DNA from: Geosporobacter ferrireducens
GTDB lineage: Bacteria; Bacillota; Clostridia; Peptostreptococcales; Thermotaleaceae
Assembly (NCBI RefSeq): GCF_001750685.1
Contig: NZ_CP017269.1
Location: 3,699,416 to 3,763,415, forward strand
Reading direction: 5' to 3'
Length of the DNA stretch: 64,000 nt
Positions 1 to 6,666 of the stretch are shown piece after piece. Both the position numbers and the translations under genes were made by a program. The notes beneath the pieces were generated by a model, which saw only the letters and a program-made list of their open reading frames with translations, did no database searches and was not told where the DNA came from. The stretch's first letter is position 1; the number at the start of each line of letters is the position of its first letter.

Positions 1-404
1 AAGTTGCAGTGCCCACAGAAGACAAGGTAGAAATTAAGAACGGAAAGAAAAAGGTTAAACAGAAGAAAATCTTTCCAGGCTATGTTATCGTAAAAATGAT
101 CATGACTGATGAGTCTTGGTATCTTGTGAGAAATACCAGAGGCGTAACTGGTTTTGTTGGTCCGGGATCGAAACCAATTCCATTGTCTGATGAAGAAGTT
201 AGAAACATGGGTATTGAGGAAGCTGTCCCTGAAATTGATATGGCCGTGGGAGATACGATTAAAGTGATATCTGGACCTTTTGAAAGCTTTATTGGAAATG
301 TGAAGGAAATTAATTTGGAAAAACATACGCTCAAAGTTCTGATTTCTATGTTTGGCAGGGAAACACCTGTAGAACTTGATTTTGTACAAGTAGAGAAGTT
401 ATAG
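1..404 (+). CDS. nusG: Transcription termination/antitermination factor NusG (3' part)
   Basis: NusG binds RNA polymerase and modulates pausing, termination and coupling to translation. The reading frame is open to the left edge, so the N-terminal part of the NGN domain is missing. What remains shows the end of the NGN domain (KKIFPGYVIVKM, then WYLVRNTRGVTGFVG) and a C-terminal KOW domain (GDTIKVISGPFESFIGNV) ending in the usual EKL-type tail. NusG directly before rplK-rplA is the standard bacterial order. The upstream start, and probably secE, lie outside the window. Confidence 0.97.
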   Translation, partial: VAVPTEDKVEIKNGKKKVKQKKIFPGYVIVKMIMTDESWYLVRNTRGVTGFVGPGSKPIPLSDEEVRNMGIEEAVPEIDMAVGDTIKVISGPFESFIGNVKEINLEKHTLKVLISMFGRETPVELDFVQVEKL

Positions 405-405
405 T

Positions 406-435
406 TTGCTTTTAAAAAGCAAGAACTGCTTTTTT
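406..435 (+). terminator. Overlapping AT-rich hairpins after nusG
   Basis: Two mutually exclusive stems sit right after the nusG stop: TTGCTTTT (406-413) with AAAAGCAA (415-422), and AAAAAGCA (414-421) with TGCTTTTT (427-434). The second ends in a T run and looks like a weak intrinsic terminator or attenuator. A perfect 8-bp inverted repeat, ATACAATT/AATTGTAT, follows at 445-466. Stability is low because the stems are AT-rich. Confidence 0.4.
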
Positions 436-506
436 AAGATAAACATACAATTTAATAGAATTGTATGAGAATAGGAATACACATAGATAAATGAGGAGGT
501 GTAGTC

Positions 507-932
507 ATGGCTAAAAAAGTTACAGGATTAGTAAAATTGCAAATTCCTGCAGGAAAAGCTACTCCAGCACCACCAGTTGGTCCTGCTCTAGGACAACAGG
601 GTGTTAATATAATGCAATTCTGTAAAGAATTCAATGCTAGAACTGCAGATCAAGCTGGTTTAATTATACCAGTTGTTATTACTGTTTATCAGGACAGATC
701 TTTTACCTTTATTACTAAAACGCCACCGGCAGCTGTTCTATTAAAGAAAGCAGCAAAAATCGAGAGTGGATCTGGTACACCTAACAAAACAAAGGTTGCT
801 AAAGTTTCAATGAATCAGGTAAAAGAAATTGCTGAACAAAAAATGCCAGACCTAAATGCTGGTAGTATCGAAGCGGCCATTAGTATGGTGAAAGGTACTG
901 CTAGAAGTATGGGAATTGTTGTAGAAGAGTAA
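507..932 (+). CDS. rplK: 50S ribosomal protein L11
   Basis: L11 forms the GTPase-associated centre with 23S rRNA and L10/L12 and is needed for stringent-response signalling on the ribosome. The 141 residues match the family length. The proline-rich N-terminal motif ([16 protein letters not shown], about residues 19-34) and the C-terminal RNA-binding half (GTARSMGI near the end) are present. The ATG follows a strong GAGGAGGTG site. It stands 65 bp before rplA and is probably cotranscribed with it. Confidence 0.98.
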   Translation: MAKKVTGLVKLQIPAGKATPAPPVGPALGQQGVNIMQFCKEFNARTADQAGLIIPVVITVYQDRSFTFITKTPPAAVLLKKAAKIESGSGTPNKTKVAKVSMNQVKEIAEQKMPDLNAGSIEAAISMVKGTARSMGIVVEE

Positions 933-997
933 TTCGCAGATAGCAAATCGCGTGGGAGGTATTCTCAACACCGTTAAAACCACAGGGAGGGAACCAA

Positions 998-1696
998 ATG
1001 CCAAAAAGAGGTAAGAAATATCAAGAAAGCTTTAAAACAATTGACAGAATGCATTTATATGATCCAAACGAAGCTTTTAACCTAGTATTAACAACTGCAA
1101 AAGCAAAGTTTGATGAAACTGTTGAAGTACACGTGAAACTGGGCGTTGACTCAAGACACGCAGATCAACAAGTAAGAGGTGCCATCGTATTGCCCCATGG
1201 TACAGGAAAAACGAGAAGAGTACTTGTATTTGCAAAAGGTGACAAAGCGAAAGAAGCAGAAGTTGCCGGAGCAGATTATGTAGGTGCAGAAGATTTAGTA
1301 CAAAAAATTCAAAACGAGAATTGGTTTGAATTCGATGTTGTTGTAGCAACACCTGACATGATGGGACTCGTAGGTAGACTTGGTAGAGTACTTGGACCAA
1401 AGGGATTAATGCCGAATCCAAAATCTGGAACGGTTACCTTTGAAGTTGAAAGGGCCATTAACGAGATTAAAGCCGGTAAGGTAGAATATCGTCTAGATAA
1501 AACAAATATTATCCACGTACCGATTGGTAAAGTATCTTTCGGTGTAGATAAGTTAACAGATAACTTCCAAACCTTATTGGAAGCAATCATTAAAGCAAAA
1601 CCAGCGGCAGCAAAAGGACAATACTTAAGAAGTGTAGTTGTTGCGAGTACAATGGGCCCTGGTGTTAAAATAAATCCTGTTCGTGTAGTGGGTTAA
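998..1696 (+). CDS. rplA: 50S ribosomal protein L1
   Basis: L1 builds the mobile L1 stalk at the E site and in many bacteria represses its own operon by binding mRNA. The 232 residues are full length. The family signature ([19 protein letters not shown], about residues 127-145) is intact. A GGAGGG site precedes the ATG. A separate promoter and L10 leader begin just downstream, so rplK-rplA and rplJ-rplL are at least partly separate units. Confidence 0.98.
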   Translation: MPKRGKKYQESFKTIDRMHLYDPNEAFNLVLTTAKAKFDETVEVHVKLGVDSRHADQQVRGAIVLPHGTGKTRRVLVFAKGDKAKEAEVAGADYVGAEDLVQKIQNENWFEFDVVVATPDMMGLVGRLGRVLGPKGLMPNPKSGTVTFEVERAINEIKAGKVEYRLDKTNIIHVPIGKVSFGVDKLTDNFQTLLEAIIKAKPAAAKGQYLRSVVVASTMGPGVKINPVRVVG

Positions 1697-1714
1697 TATA
1701 CCAATAAAGCAGTA

Positions 1715-1743
1715 TTGACATATATAGTTTACAATGATACAAT
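1715..1743 (+). promoter_or_regulatory. Sigma-A type promoter for rplJ-rplL
   Basis: TTGACA (1715-1720) and TACAAT (1738-1743) are separated by exactly 17 bp. The predicted start near 1750 lies just before the L10 leader structure, so the leader would be transcribed from this promoter. Confidence 0.75.
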
Positions 1744-1773
1744 TGCATAGTTGTAAATGAAATATGAATATAA

Positions 1774-1898
1774 ACCGTAGACAGTAGGTACCCAATGGGT
1801 TTAAAGAAAGCCTGCCGAGGTAATTTTCTATAGATTTAAGGAAATTATTGAACCTCTCTATGTCTACGGCAGAGAGGTTCTGTTATTTTTAACAGAAC
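1774..1898 (+). ncRNA. L10 leader (autoregulatory element of rplJ-rplL)
   Basis: This 5' leader is expected to bind the L10(L12)4 complex and attenuate its own operon, as in the Rfam L10_leader family. CCGTAGAC (1774-1781) can pair with GTCTACGG (1862-1869) as the closing stem. The competing terminator pairs GAACCTCTCT (1850-1859) with AGAGAGGTTC (1871-1880), followed by TGTTATTTTT, and holds GTCTACGG in its loop, so the two folds exclude each other. A further perfect 8-bp hairpin (1877-1884 with 1891-1898) overlaps the terminator's 3' arm. Confidence 0.85.
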
Positions 1899-1940
1899 GG
1901 ACCCAGCAATAGTAAAATTGCAGAGGAGGTGGACATCTAA

Positions 1941-2441
1941 ATGTCAAGCAAATTGGATGCAAAAAAGCAGATCGTAGAAGAAATCAAAGGGAAGTTTAGC
2001 AAAGCACAATCAGCGATTATTGTTGACTATCGTGGTTTAAAAGTAGAAGAGGTTACAGAACTTCGAAGCAAAATGAGAGAAGCCGGCGTAGAGTACAAGG
2101 TATATAAAAACACGATGACAAGAATGGCTGCTCAAGAAACTGGATTTGAAGCATTGCTAGGCGACTTAACAGGTCCAAATGCCATCGCATTCGGATACAA
2201 TGATCCTGTAACACCTGCAAAGATTTTAAGTGACTTTGCAAAGGATCATAAGAAACTTGAGTTAAAAGCAGGACTTGTAGAAGGTCAATACTGTGATGTA
2301 GAAAAGGTAAAGGCAATTGCCAATATCCCATCAAGAGAAGTATTACTTGCACAATTCCTTGGAAGCATTAAGTCACCATTATCAAATCTTGCATACTTAT
2401 TACAAGCAATTGCTGATAAGCAAGATGGTGCGGAAGCGTAA
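1941..2441 (+). CDS. rplJ: 50S ribosomal protein L10
   Basis: L10 anchors the L7/L12 dimers to the ribosomal stalk base. The 166 residues match the family. The N-terminal rRNA-binding part ([22 protein letters not shown]) and a C-terminal helix for L12 binding are recognisable. The ATG follows GAGGAGGTG. It is the first gene after the L10 leader and lies 38 bp before rplL, so autoregulation by attenuation is expected. Confidence 0.98.
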   Translation: MSSKLDAKKQIVEEIKGKFSKAQSAIIVDYRGLKVEEVTELRSKMREAGVEYKVYKNTMTRMAAQETGFEALLGDLTGPNAIAFGYNDPVTPAKILSDFAKDHKKLELKAGLVEGQYCDVEKVKAIANIPSREVLLAQFLGSIKSPLSNLAYLLQAIADKQDGAEA

Positions 2442-2479
2442 TAATCATTTTGGGAAAATAATTCGGAGGTGTATATAAA

Positions 2480-2848
2480 ATGACAAAGGATCAAATTATT
2501 GAAGCGATTAAAGGCATGACAGTATTAGAATTAAATGAATTAGTAAAAGCATGTGAAGAAGAGTTTGGTGTATCTGCAGCAGCTCCAGTAATGATGGGCG
2601 GAGCTCCAGGAGCAGCAGCAGCTCCAGTTGAAGAAAAAACTGAGTTCGATGTAGTATTAGCAAGTGCTGGTGCTGAAAAGATCAAAGTTATTAAAGTAGT
2701 AAGAGAATTAACAGGCTTAGGATTAAAAGAAGCAAAAGACTTAGTTGATGGCGCTCCTAAGACATTAAAAGAAGGCGTTTCTAAGCAAGAAGCTGAAGAA
2801 ATCAAAGCAAAATTAACTGAAGTAGGCGCTTCTGTAGAAGTGAAGTAA
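2480..2848 (+). CDS. rplL: 50S ribosomal protein L7/L12
   Basis: L7/L12 is the multicopy stalk protein that recruits and activates translational GTPases. The protein has 122 residues: an N-terminal dimerization helix, an alanine/glycine/proline-rich hinge (about 33-52), and a C-terminal domain with the conserved [20 protein letters not shown] factor-binding region. It ends the rplJ-rplL unit, which closes with a very long hairpin 2 bp beyond the stop codon. Confidence 0.98.
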   Translation: MTKDQIIEAIKGMTVLELNELVKACEEEFGVSAAAPVMMGGAPGAAAAPVEEKTEFDVVLASAGAEKIKVIKVVRELTGLGLKEAKDLVDGAPKTLKEGVSKQEAEEIKAKLTEVGASVEVK

Positions 2849-2849
2849 T

Positions 2850-2901
2850 AAACGATAGAAAAAGGTATTGTGAGTAATCACAATACCTTTTTCTATCGTT
2901 T
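2850..2901 (+). terminator. 24-bp perfect hairpin after rplL
   Basis: Positions 2850-2873 pair without a mismatch with 2878-2901 around a GTAA (GNRA-type) loop. A short T stretch follows (AACTTTT). The stem is unusually long for an intrinsic terminator. It lies between convergent genes (rplL on + and the YibE/F gene on -), so it could act in both directions. Confidence 0.8.
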
Positions 2902-2970
2902 AACTTTTAGGTCATTCAGACAATAAAGTTGTGAATGCGATAAGCAGATGAATTCATTAACGATTAGATA

Positions 2971-4173
2971 TTAGATTTCTTTCTGTAATGACGCTTTTGT
3001 AATAACTGGTTGATGCTGCGGCGGTATAAACTGCTGTTTCAATTGATTAACAAAGGAAGGTTGGGTAAATACAAAGCCTGCTACAATTGTTGTAAAGGGT
3101 GCTACAGTAACAAGTCCGAAGCTTCCTACGATGGTATGGAGAATTTCTGCAGAAACATATTTTAGATTAAATATATTTATGGTGGGTGTTCCCTGTGCCA
3201 TAAAGACCATCATAAGAGCAATATAGCCGCCAGAGTAGGCCAGCAACAGCGTGGTAGTCATAGTGCCGATGACTGCGCGGCCAATATTCAAGCCGGATTT
3301 TATCGCTTCTTTCGTGGTGATGTAAGGATTATTTTGTATGATTTCATACATGGCAGCAGATATATCCATGGCCAAATCCATTAAAGCACCGGAGGATGCG
3401 ATGAAGATTGCCGCAATAAAGATATCCGTTAAATTTAAATAATCATAGCCAGCGTACAAAAGGCTTTCTGAAAATGGCATGATGGCGCCATGTACCTTAA
3501 ATTGAGCACCAAAAATGATGGCTAGGAAACACGTTAGAAAAGTACCGGCTAAAGACCCGATAATGGCTACGAGAGATTTTCGGTTGTATCCCCCTACCAG
3601 TACAATAATTACTAAGGTTAACAGTACCACAACACCCATGGATACAATAATGGGGTTCCAGCCCTTTAAAAGGGTAGGGATGAGAACTTTCCAAATCATC
3701 AGTATGGTCAATACAAAGGAAAGTAAAGCCTTTACACCTGTCCAACCGGCGTATCCGATCAGTAGAAGCACAAAAGCGCCGAAAAGAATTAATTCAAGGT
3801 TAATGCGGTAGTGATCAATGATATTTGCGAATTGAATTTTCCCTTGGTAGGTATCTAGGACAACGAGGGCTTTATCGCCCTGTACAAATACTTTATCCAT
3901 TTCCATTTTTCCGATAAACCGGTTGGTGCCTTCTATTATTTGGCCCTTGTAGGGACCATTTAAAACCTGAAGGGTGCAGATTTGCGCGCCTTGCCGTATG
4001 ATTCCGGTACTGTACATAGTTGAATCATTGGTATCTAGAACAAGGGCAGCTGCACGTACACTATCAGGATATTGATTGGTGGGAAAACCGGTAGGCACAA
4101 AGGCCAGCAGGATGACAAGGGCAGTTACCACAAGTGCGGATATTGCATCAGAATTGCAGAAATATTTACGCAT
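2971..4173 (-). CDS. YibE/F family multipass membrane protein
   Basis: This is an integral membrane protein of the YibE/F family; its transported substrate or exact role is unknown. The 400 residues begin with an N-terminal membrane segment (about 12-30). An extracytoplasmic region of roughly 90 residues follows, with the GPYKG motif near residue 75, and then about seven hydrophobic segments from residue 125 on. It lies on the opposite strand to the ribosomal genes, tail-to-tail with rplL and 114 bp downstream of the alkaline phosphatase gene. The two could be cotranscribed. The product name rests on family resemblance only. Confidence 0.85.
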   Translation of the reverse strand: MRKYFCNSDAISALVVTALVILLAFVPTGFPTNQYPDSVRAAALVLDTNDSTMYSTGIIRQGAQICTLQVLNGPYKGQIIEGTNRFIGKMEMDKVFVQGDKALVVLDTYQGKIQFANIIDHYRINLELILFGAFVLLLIGYAGWTGVKALLSFVLTILMIWKVLIPTLLKGWNPIIVSMGVVVLLTLVIIVLVGGYNRKSLVAIIGSLAGTFLTCFLAIIFGAQFKVHGAIMPFSESLLYAGYDYLNLTDIFIAAIFIASSGALMDLAMDISAAMYEIIQNNPYITTKEAIKSGLNIGRAVIGTMTTTLLLAYSGGYIALMMVFMAQGTPTINIFNLKYVSAEILHTIVGSFGLVTVAPFTTIVAGFVFTQPSFVNQLKQQFIPPQHQPVITKASLQKEI

Positions 4174-4287
4174 GCAGCGTTCATTCCTTTCTGGATAGAT
4201 AAAATAGATAGAGGCCGAAATGGACCTCTATCTGGCAAAAATATAATCTCGTTATGCTTACTAAAAATCATTTTGCTATAATAGAAG

Positions 4288-5805
4288 CTATTTCTGGTCT
4301 GCTTTTGTGATGGCTGCCATTTTTTTGTAGATATCCGTATTGTCATAGGAGCCGTTAAATAACTCATGACCAAGTCCTACTGCATATACAGGGACTGGAA
4401 GACCGGTATGGGAGTATGTGGTAAAGCTTAATCCTGCTTTGTTATTTAGAATATGCGTTAATGTAACGGTTAATGGTTCATAAGTACCGTAGATAATTTT
4501 TTCATGATCGGTATAGTTTCTATCTGCTTTTGCTTCCATGCTGCGCTTAAAAGCCTCTTGTAAACGTGAGTATTCAGAAGCTGTCAGTACTAAACCGGAG
4601 GTACCATCAGCAGATGCAGTTAAGCCGAATGCAGTTTTGATTTGTGGCAGTAAATCTTCAAATTTGTAGTTTTCAGGCTTTGTACTCTTTTTATAGTCAT
4701 TGATAATCTTGTCAAAACCGATATAAGACAGGGTCTGTTTTTCAAGTTTATTAAAGAAGGTTTCATATTCTGTTCCGGCAAAACCGATCGTTAATCCACC
4801 GCATTCATGATCTCCGGTTACGATAATGAGTGTATCGTTCGGATATTTTTCATATACCTTGTAAGCTTCCATTACAGCGTTATTGAATTCAATAGTATCA
4901 TGGATAGAAGCAGCTGCGTCATTGGCGTGGTTTGCCCAGTCGATTTTTCCCGATTCAACCATCATAAAAAAACCGTTTTTATTATCCAATACTTCAATGC
5001 CTTTTCTAACGTAATCAGAGAGCTTTAACTCTCCATCTTTTCGGTCAATTTCATAAGGCATAGCTTTATCGGCATCCAGTTCTGGATTGATGGCGATGAC
5101 TTTTCCGGAGTTATTATTTAATTGAAGAATCTCATCCTTTGTACTTGCAACTGTAAATCCATTTTTCTTTGCGACGTCAAGTATATTTTGAGGATTAGGC
5201 ATCTTTGTGTTTTTGCCTTCTGGATCTTTAAAGCCACCGCCTCCGAAATAGTCGAAGTTGCTGTTGGCTAATTGTAAACCAATTTCATAGTAGTTGTTTC
5301 TGCTTGCTTCATTTGCATAGAAAACTGCAGGTGTAGCATGATCGATGGATACGCTGGAAACAACTCCGATTTTATAACCCTTATCCTTAAGTTTTCTTGT
5401 GATAGGTTCAACACTAGTTTGCTTTTGCGGATCCATATTGATAATGCCGTTGCCGGTTTTAATGCCAGAAGCAATAGAAGTACCGGTAGAAGCAGAATCA
5501 GGAATAAAAGAATCACTGTCAAAAGTAGCTGCTACACCAGTAGCTGGAAAATTTGTAAAGTCTAAGGCTTTTGTTTGTGGTGCAGTCGTTTTTTTCTGAG
5601 CACCTAGATACATCTCTGCAGCAGCAATCTGCGGAAAGCTGGTACCGTCGCCAATAAATAAGAAGACATATTTTGGCGTCTTTCCGTTATATGTATTGTT
5701 AGTTTTGCTAAAAGCTTGAGCAAATGTGTCACTGGGTAAAAATGCAGATAATGCAACAGTTAAAACGAGTAGTAGTGCAAGAATAGGTAAAACTCTGTTT
5801 TTCAT
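4288..5805 (-). CDS. Secreted alkaline phosphatase
   Basis: It hydrolyses phosphate monoesters outside the membrane. An N-terminal signal peptide (MKNRVLPILALLLVLTVALS, cleavage near AQA) precedes the catalytic domain. Conserved motifs are FIGDGTS (metal ligand Asp), DSASTGTS (serine nucleophile), DHATPA, VESGKIDWANHAND, TGDHECGG and a C-terminal SHTGLPVPVYA metal-site histidine. I chose the ATG at 5805 because the signal peptide starts there; a TTG at 5829 in the same frame is possible. Neither has a good ribosome binding site close by. An overlapping upstream reading frame with a strong site may couple translation. Confidence 0.9.
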   Translation of the reverse strand: MKNRVLPILALLLVLTVALSAFLPSDTFAQAFSKTNNTYNGKTPKYVFLFIGDGTSFPQIAAAEMYLGAQKKTTAPQTKALDFTNFPATGVAATFDSDSFIPDSASTGTSIASGIKTGNGIINMDPQKQTSVEPITRKLKDKGYKIGVVSSVSIDHATPAVFYANEASRNNYYEIGLQLANSNFDYFGGGGFKDPEGKNTKMPNPQNILDVAKKNGFTVASTKDEILQLNNNSGKVIAINPELDADKAMPYEIDRKDGELKLSDYVRKGIEVLDNKNGFFMMVESGKIDWANHANDAAASIHDTIEFNNAVMEAYKVYEKYPNDTLIIVTGDHECGGLTIGFAGTEYETFFNKLEKQTLSYIGFDKIINDYKKSTKPENYKFEDLLPQIKTAFGLTASADGTSGLVLTASEYSRLQEAFKRSMEAKADRNYTDHEKIIYGTYEPLTVTLTHILNNKAGLSFTTYSHTGLPVPVYAVGLGHELFNGSYDNTDIYKKMAAITKADQK

Positions 5806-5900
5806 CTTGAACACGCAATACACCCCCAAAAATTATAATTTCTTTTTACTAAGGATAAAAAGCAATGATGAATGGACAAAAAATTTATGTATACCTCCTT
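5802..5900 (-). other. Possible leader peptide coupled to the alkaline phosphatase start
   Basis: On the minus strand a strong AAGGAGGT site (5900-5893) has no phosphatase start near it. Thirteen bases later a TTG (5879-5877) opens a 25-codon frame, MSIHHCFLSLVKRNYNFWGCIACSR. Its TGA overlaps the phosphatase ATG as ATGA, the classic geometry for translational reinitiation. The spacer is somewhat long and no homologue is known to me, so this is inference. Confidence 0.35.
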
Positions 5901-6162
5901 TCAAGTATAGATGTATGACTGAGAAGTTTAACTTTCAACCTGGTTTTATTTCCGGATCCTGGTAGGGGAGGACCTGGGTGGATAAATAAAGATTCTCATC
6001 TCAGTCACAAATCTATAAAAGTATTGTGTTAAGATATTTTTATAATACGAGAGGATACTGTCACTCTTAGTGTAGAGTACGAATGTTAAGTTGCTGTTAG
6101 TTGATTTTTAAATTTTAGTTAATCTACAGAATTAAAGGGGCGGTGAAAAAAGACAATAAAAA

Positions 6163-6178
6163 AAGACCTTTCGGTCTT
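6163..6178 (-). terminator. Minus-strand intrinsic terminator
   Basis: Read on the minus strand it is AAGACC-GAAA-GGTCTT followed at once by a T run. It would stop transcription entering from the rpoB side before it reaches the phosphatase gene. On the plus strand no T run follows. Confidence 0.6.
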
Positions 6179-6244
6179 CTTGCGCTTATTTATATAGTAA
6201 AAAAGAGTTTTCGTAACATAACAAAAAATAAAGAAAAAACAGGC

Positions 6245-6273
6245 TTGACAATAAAAAATCATTGTGATAGCAT
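6245..6273 (+). promoter_or_regulatory. Candidate promoter for rpoBC
   Basis: TTGACA (6245-6250), a 17-bp spacer and TAGCAT (6268-6273), with TG one base before it, form an extended -10 arrangement. Transcription would start near 6281 and give a leader of about 385 bases before rpoB. Confidence 0.5.
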
Positions 6274-6602
6274 TATATAATGCCATACAAGTCAAAAGTT
6301 TTAGGCCCATTGTATAAATAATAAAAAATATGGCAATAGTATAGAGGATATTATAATATACATATTTATCCTGTAAGACTTTCGTGTATATATTCTTATT
6401 ATAAACAAAAAGAAAGAAAAATTCCACAACAATGTATAAAAAAAGATCCACTTAAAAGGCTTTAGGTTTTTTAATAATCGGAAGCTTTTATTCATGCCTA
6501 TTATTAAGTAGGACAGAAGGGCAAAGAAGCTTTTTTGCAGCACATGGAAAATTATGAACCACTGCAAGTTGTGGATAAGTCATAATTTTCATTATGTGTT
6601 CC

Positions 6603-6642
6603 AAAAAAGTCTTCCTACAAAATGTTTAAAGAAGACTTTTTT
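6603..6642 (+). terminator. Attenuator-like hairpin in the rpoB leader
   Basis: AAAAAAGTCTTC (6603-6614) pairs perfectly with GAAGACTTTTTT (6631-6642) around a 16-base loop and ends in a T run, only 24 bases before the rpoB start. As an intrinsic terminator inside the leader it would make rpoBC expression depend on readthrough. It might instead separate an unseen upstream transcript from rpoBC. Confidence 0.65.
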
Positions 6643-6666
6643 ATAATACTACAAGGGGTGAAAAAA

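Larger units (their letters stand above)
5830..6666. other. Intergenic region between alkaline phosphatase and rpoB
   Basis: These 837 bases separate two divergently oriented genes. Working from left to right, they hold the phosphatase leader (to 5900), a minus-strand terminator (6163-6178), a promoter candidate for rpoBC (6245-6273), one perfect DnaA box on the minus strand (TTATCCACA, 6570-6578) and a terminator-like hairpin before rpoB (6603-6642). Hydrophobic frames on the minus strand (6119-6451, 6301-6567) are AT-rich and lack ribosome binding sites; I do not call them genes. Confidence 0.6.

Noticed and set aside
6119-6567. Two hydrophobic open frames on the minus strand upstream of rpoB
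   Set aside because: They are dominated by Phe, Ile, Tyr, Lys and Leu codons as expected from AT-rich DNA, have no ribosome binding site, and the lower one runs through the terminator hairpin.
6570-6578. Second DnaA-controlled locus upstream of rpoB
   Set aside because: It is a single perfect box without neighbours; one such site per several kilobases is not remarkable.
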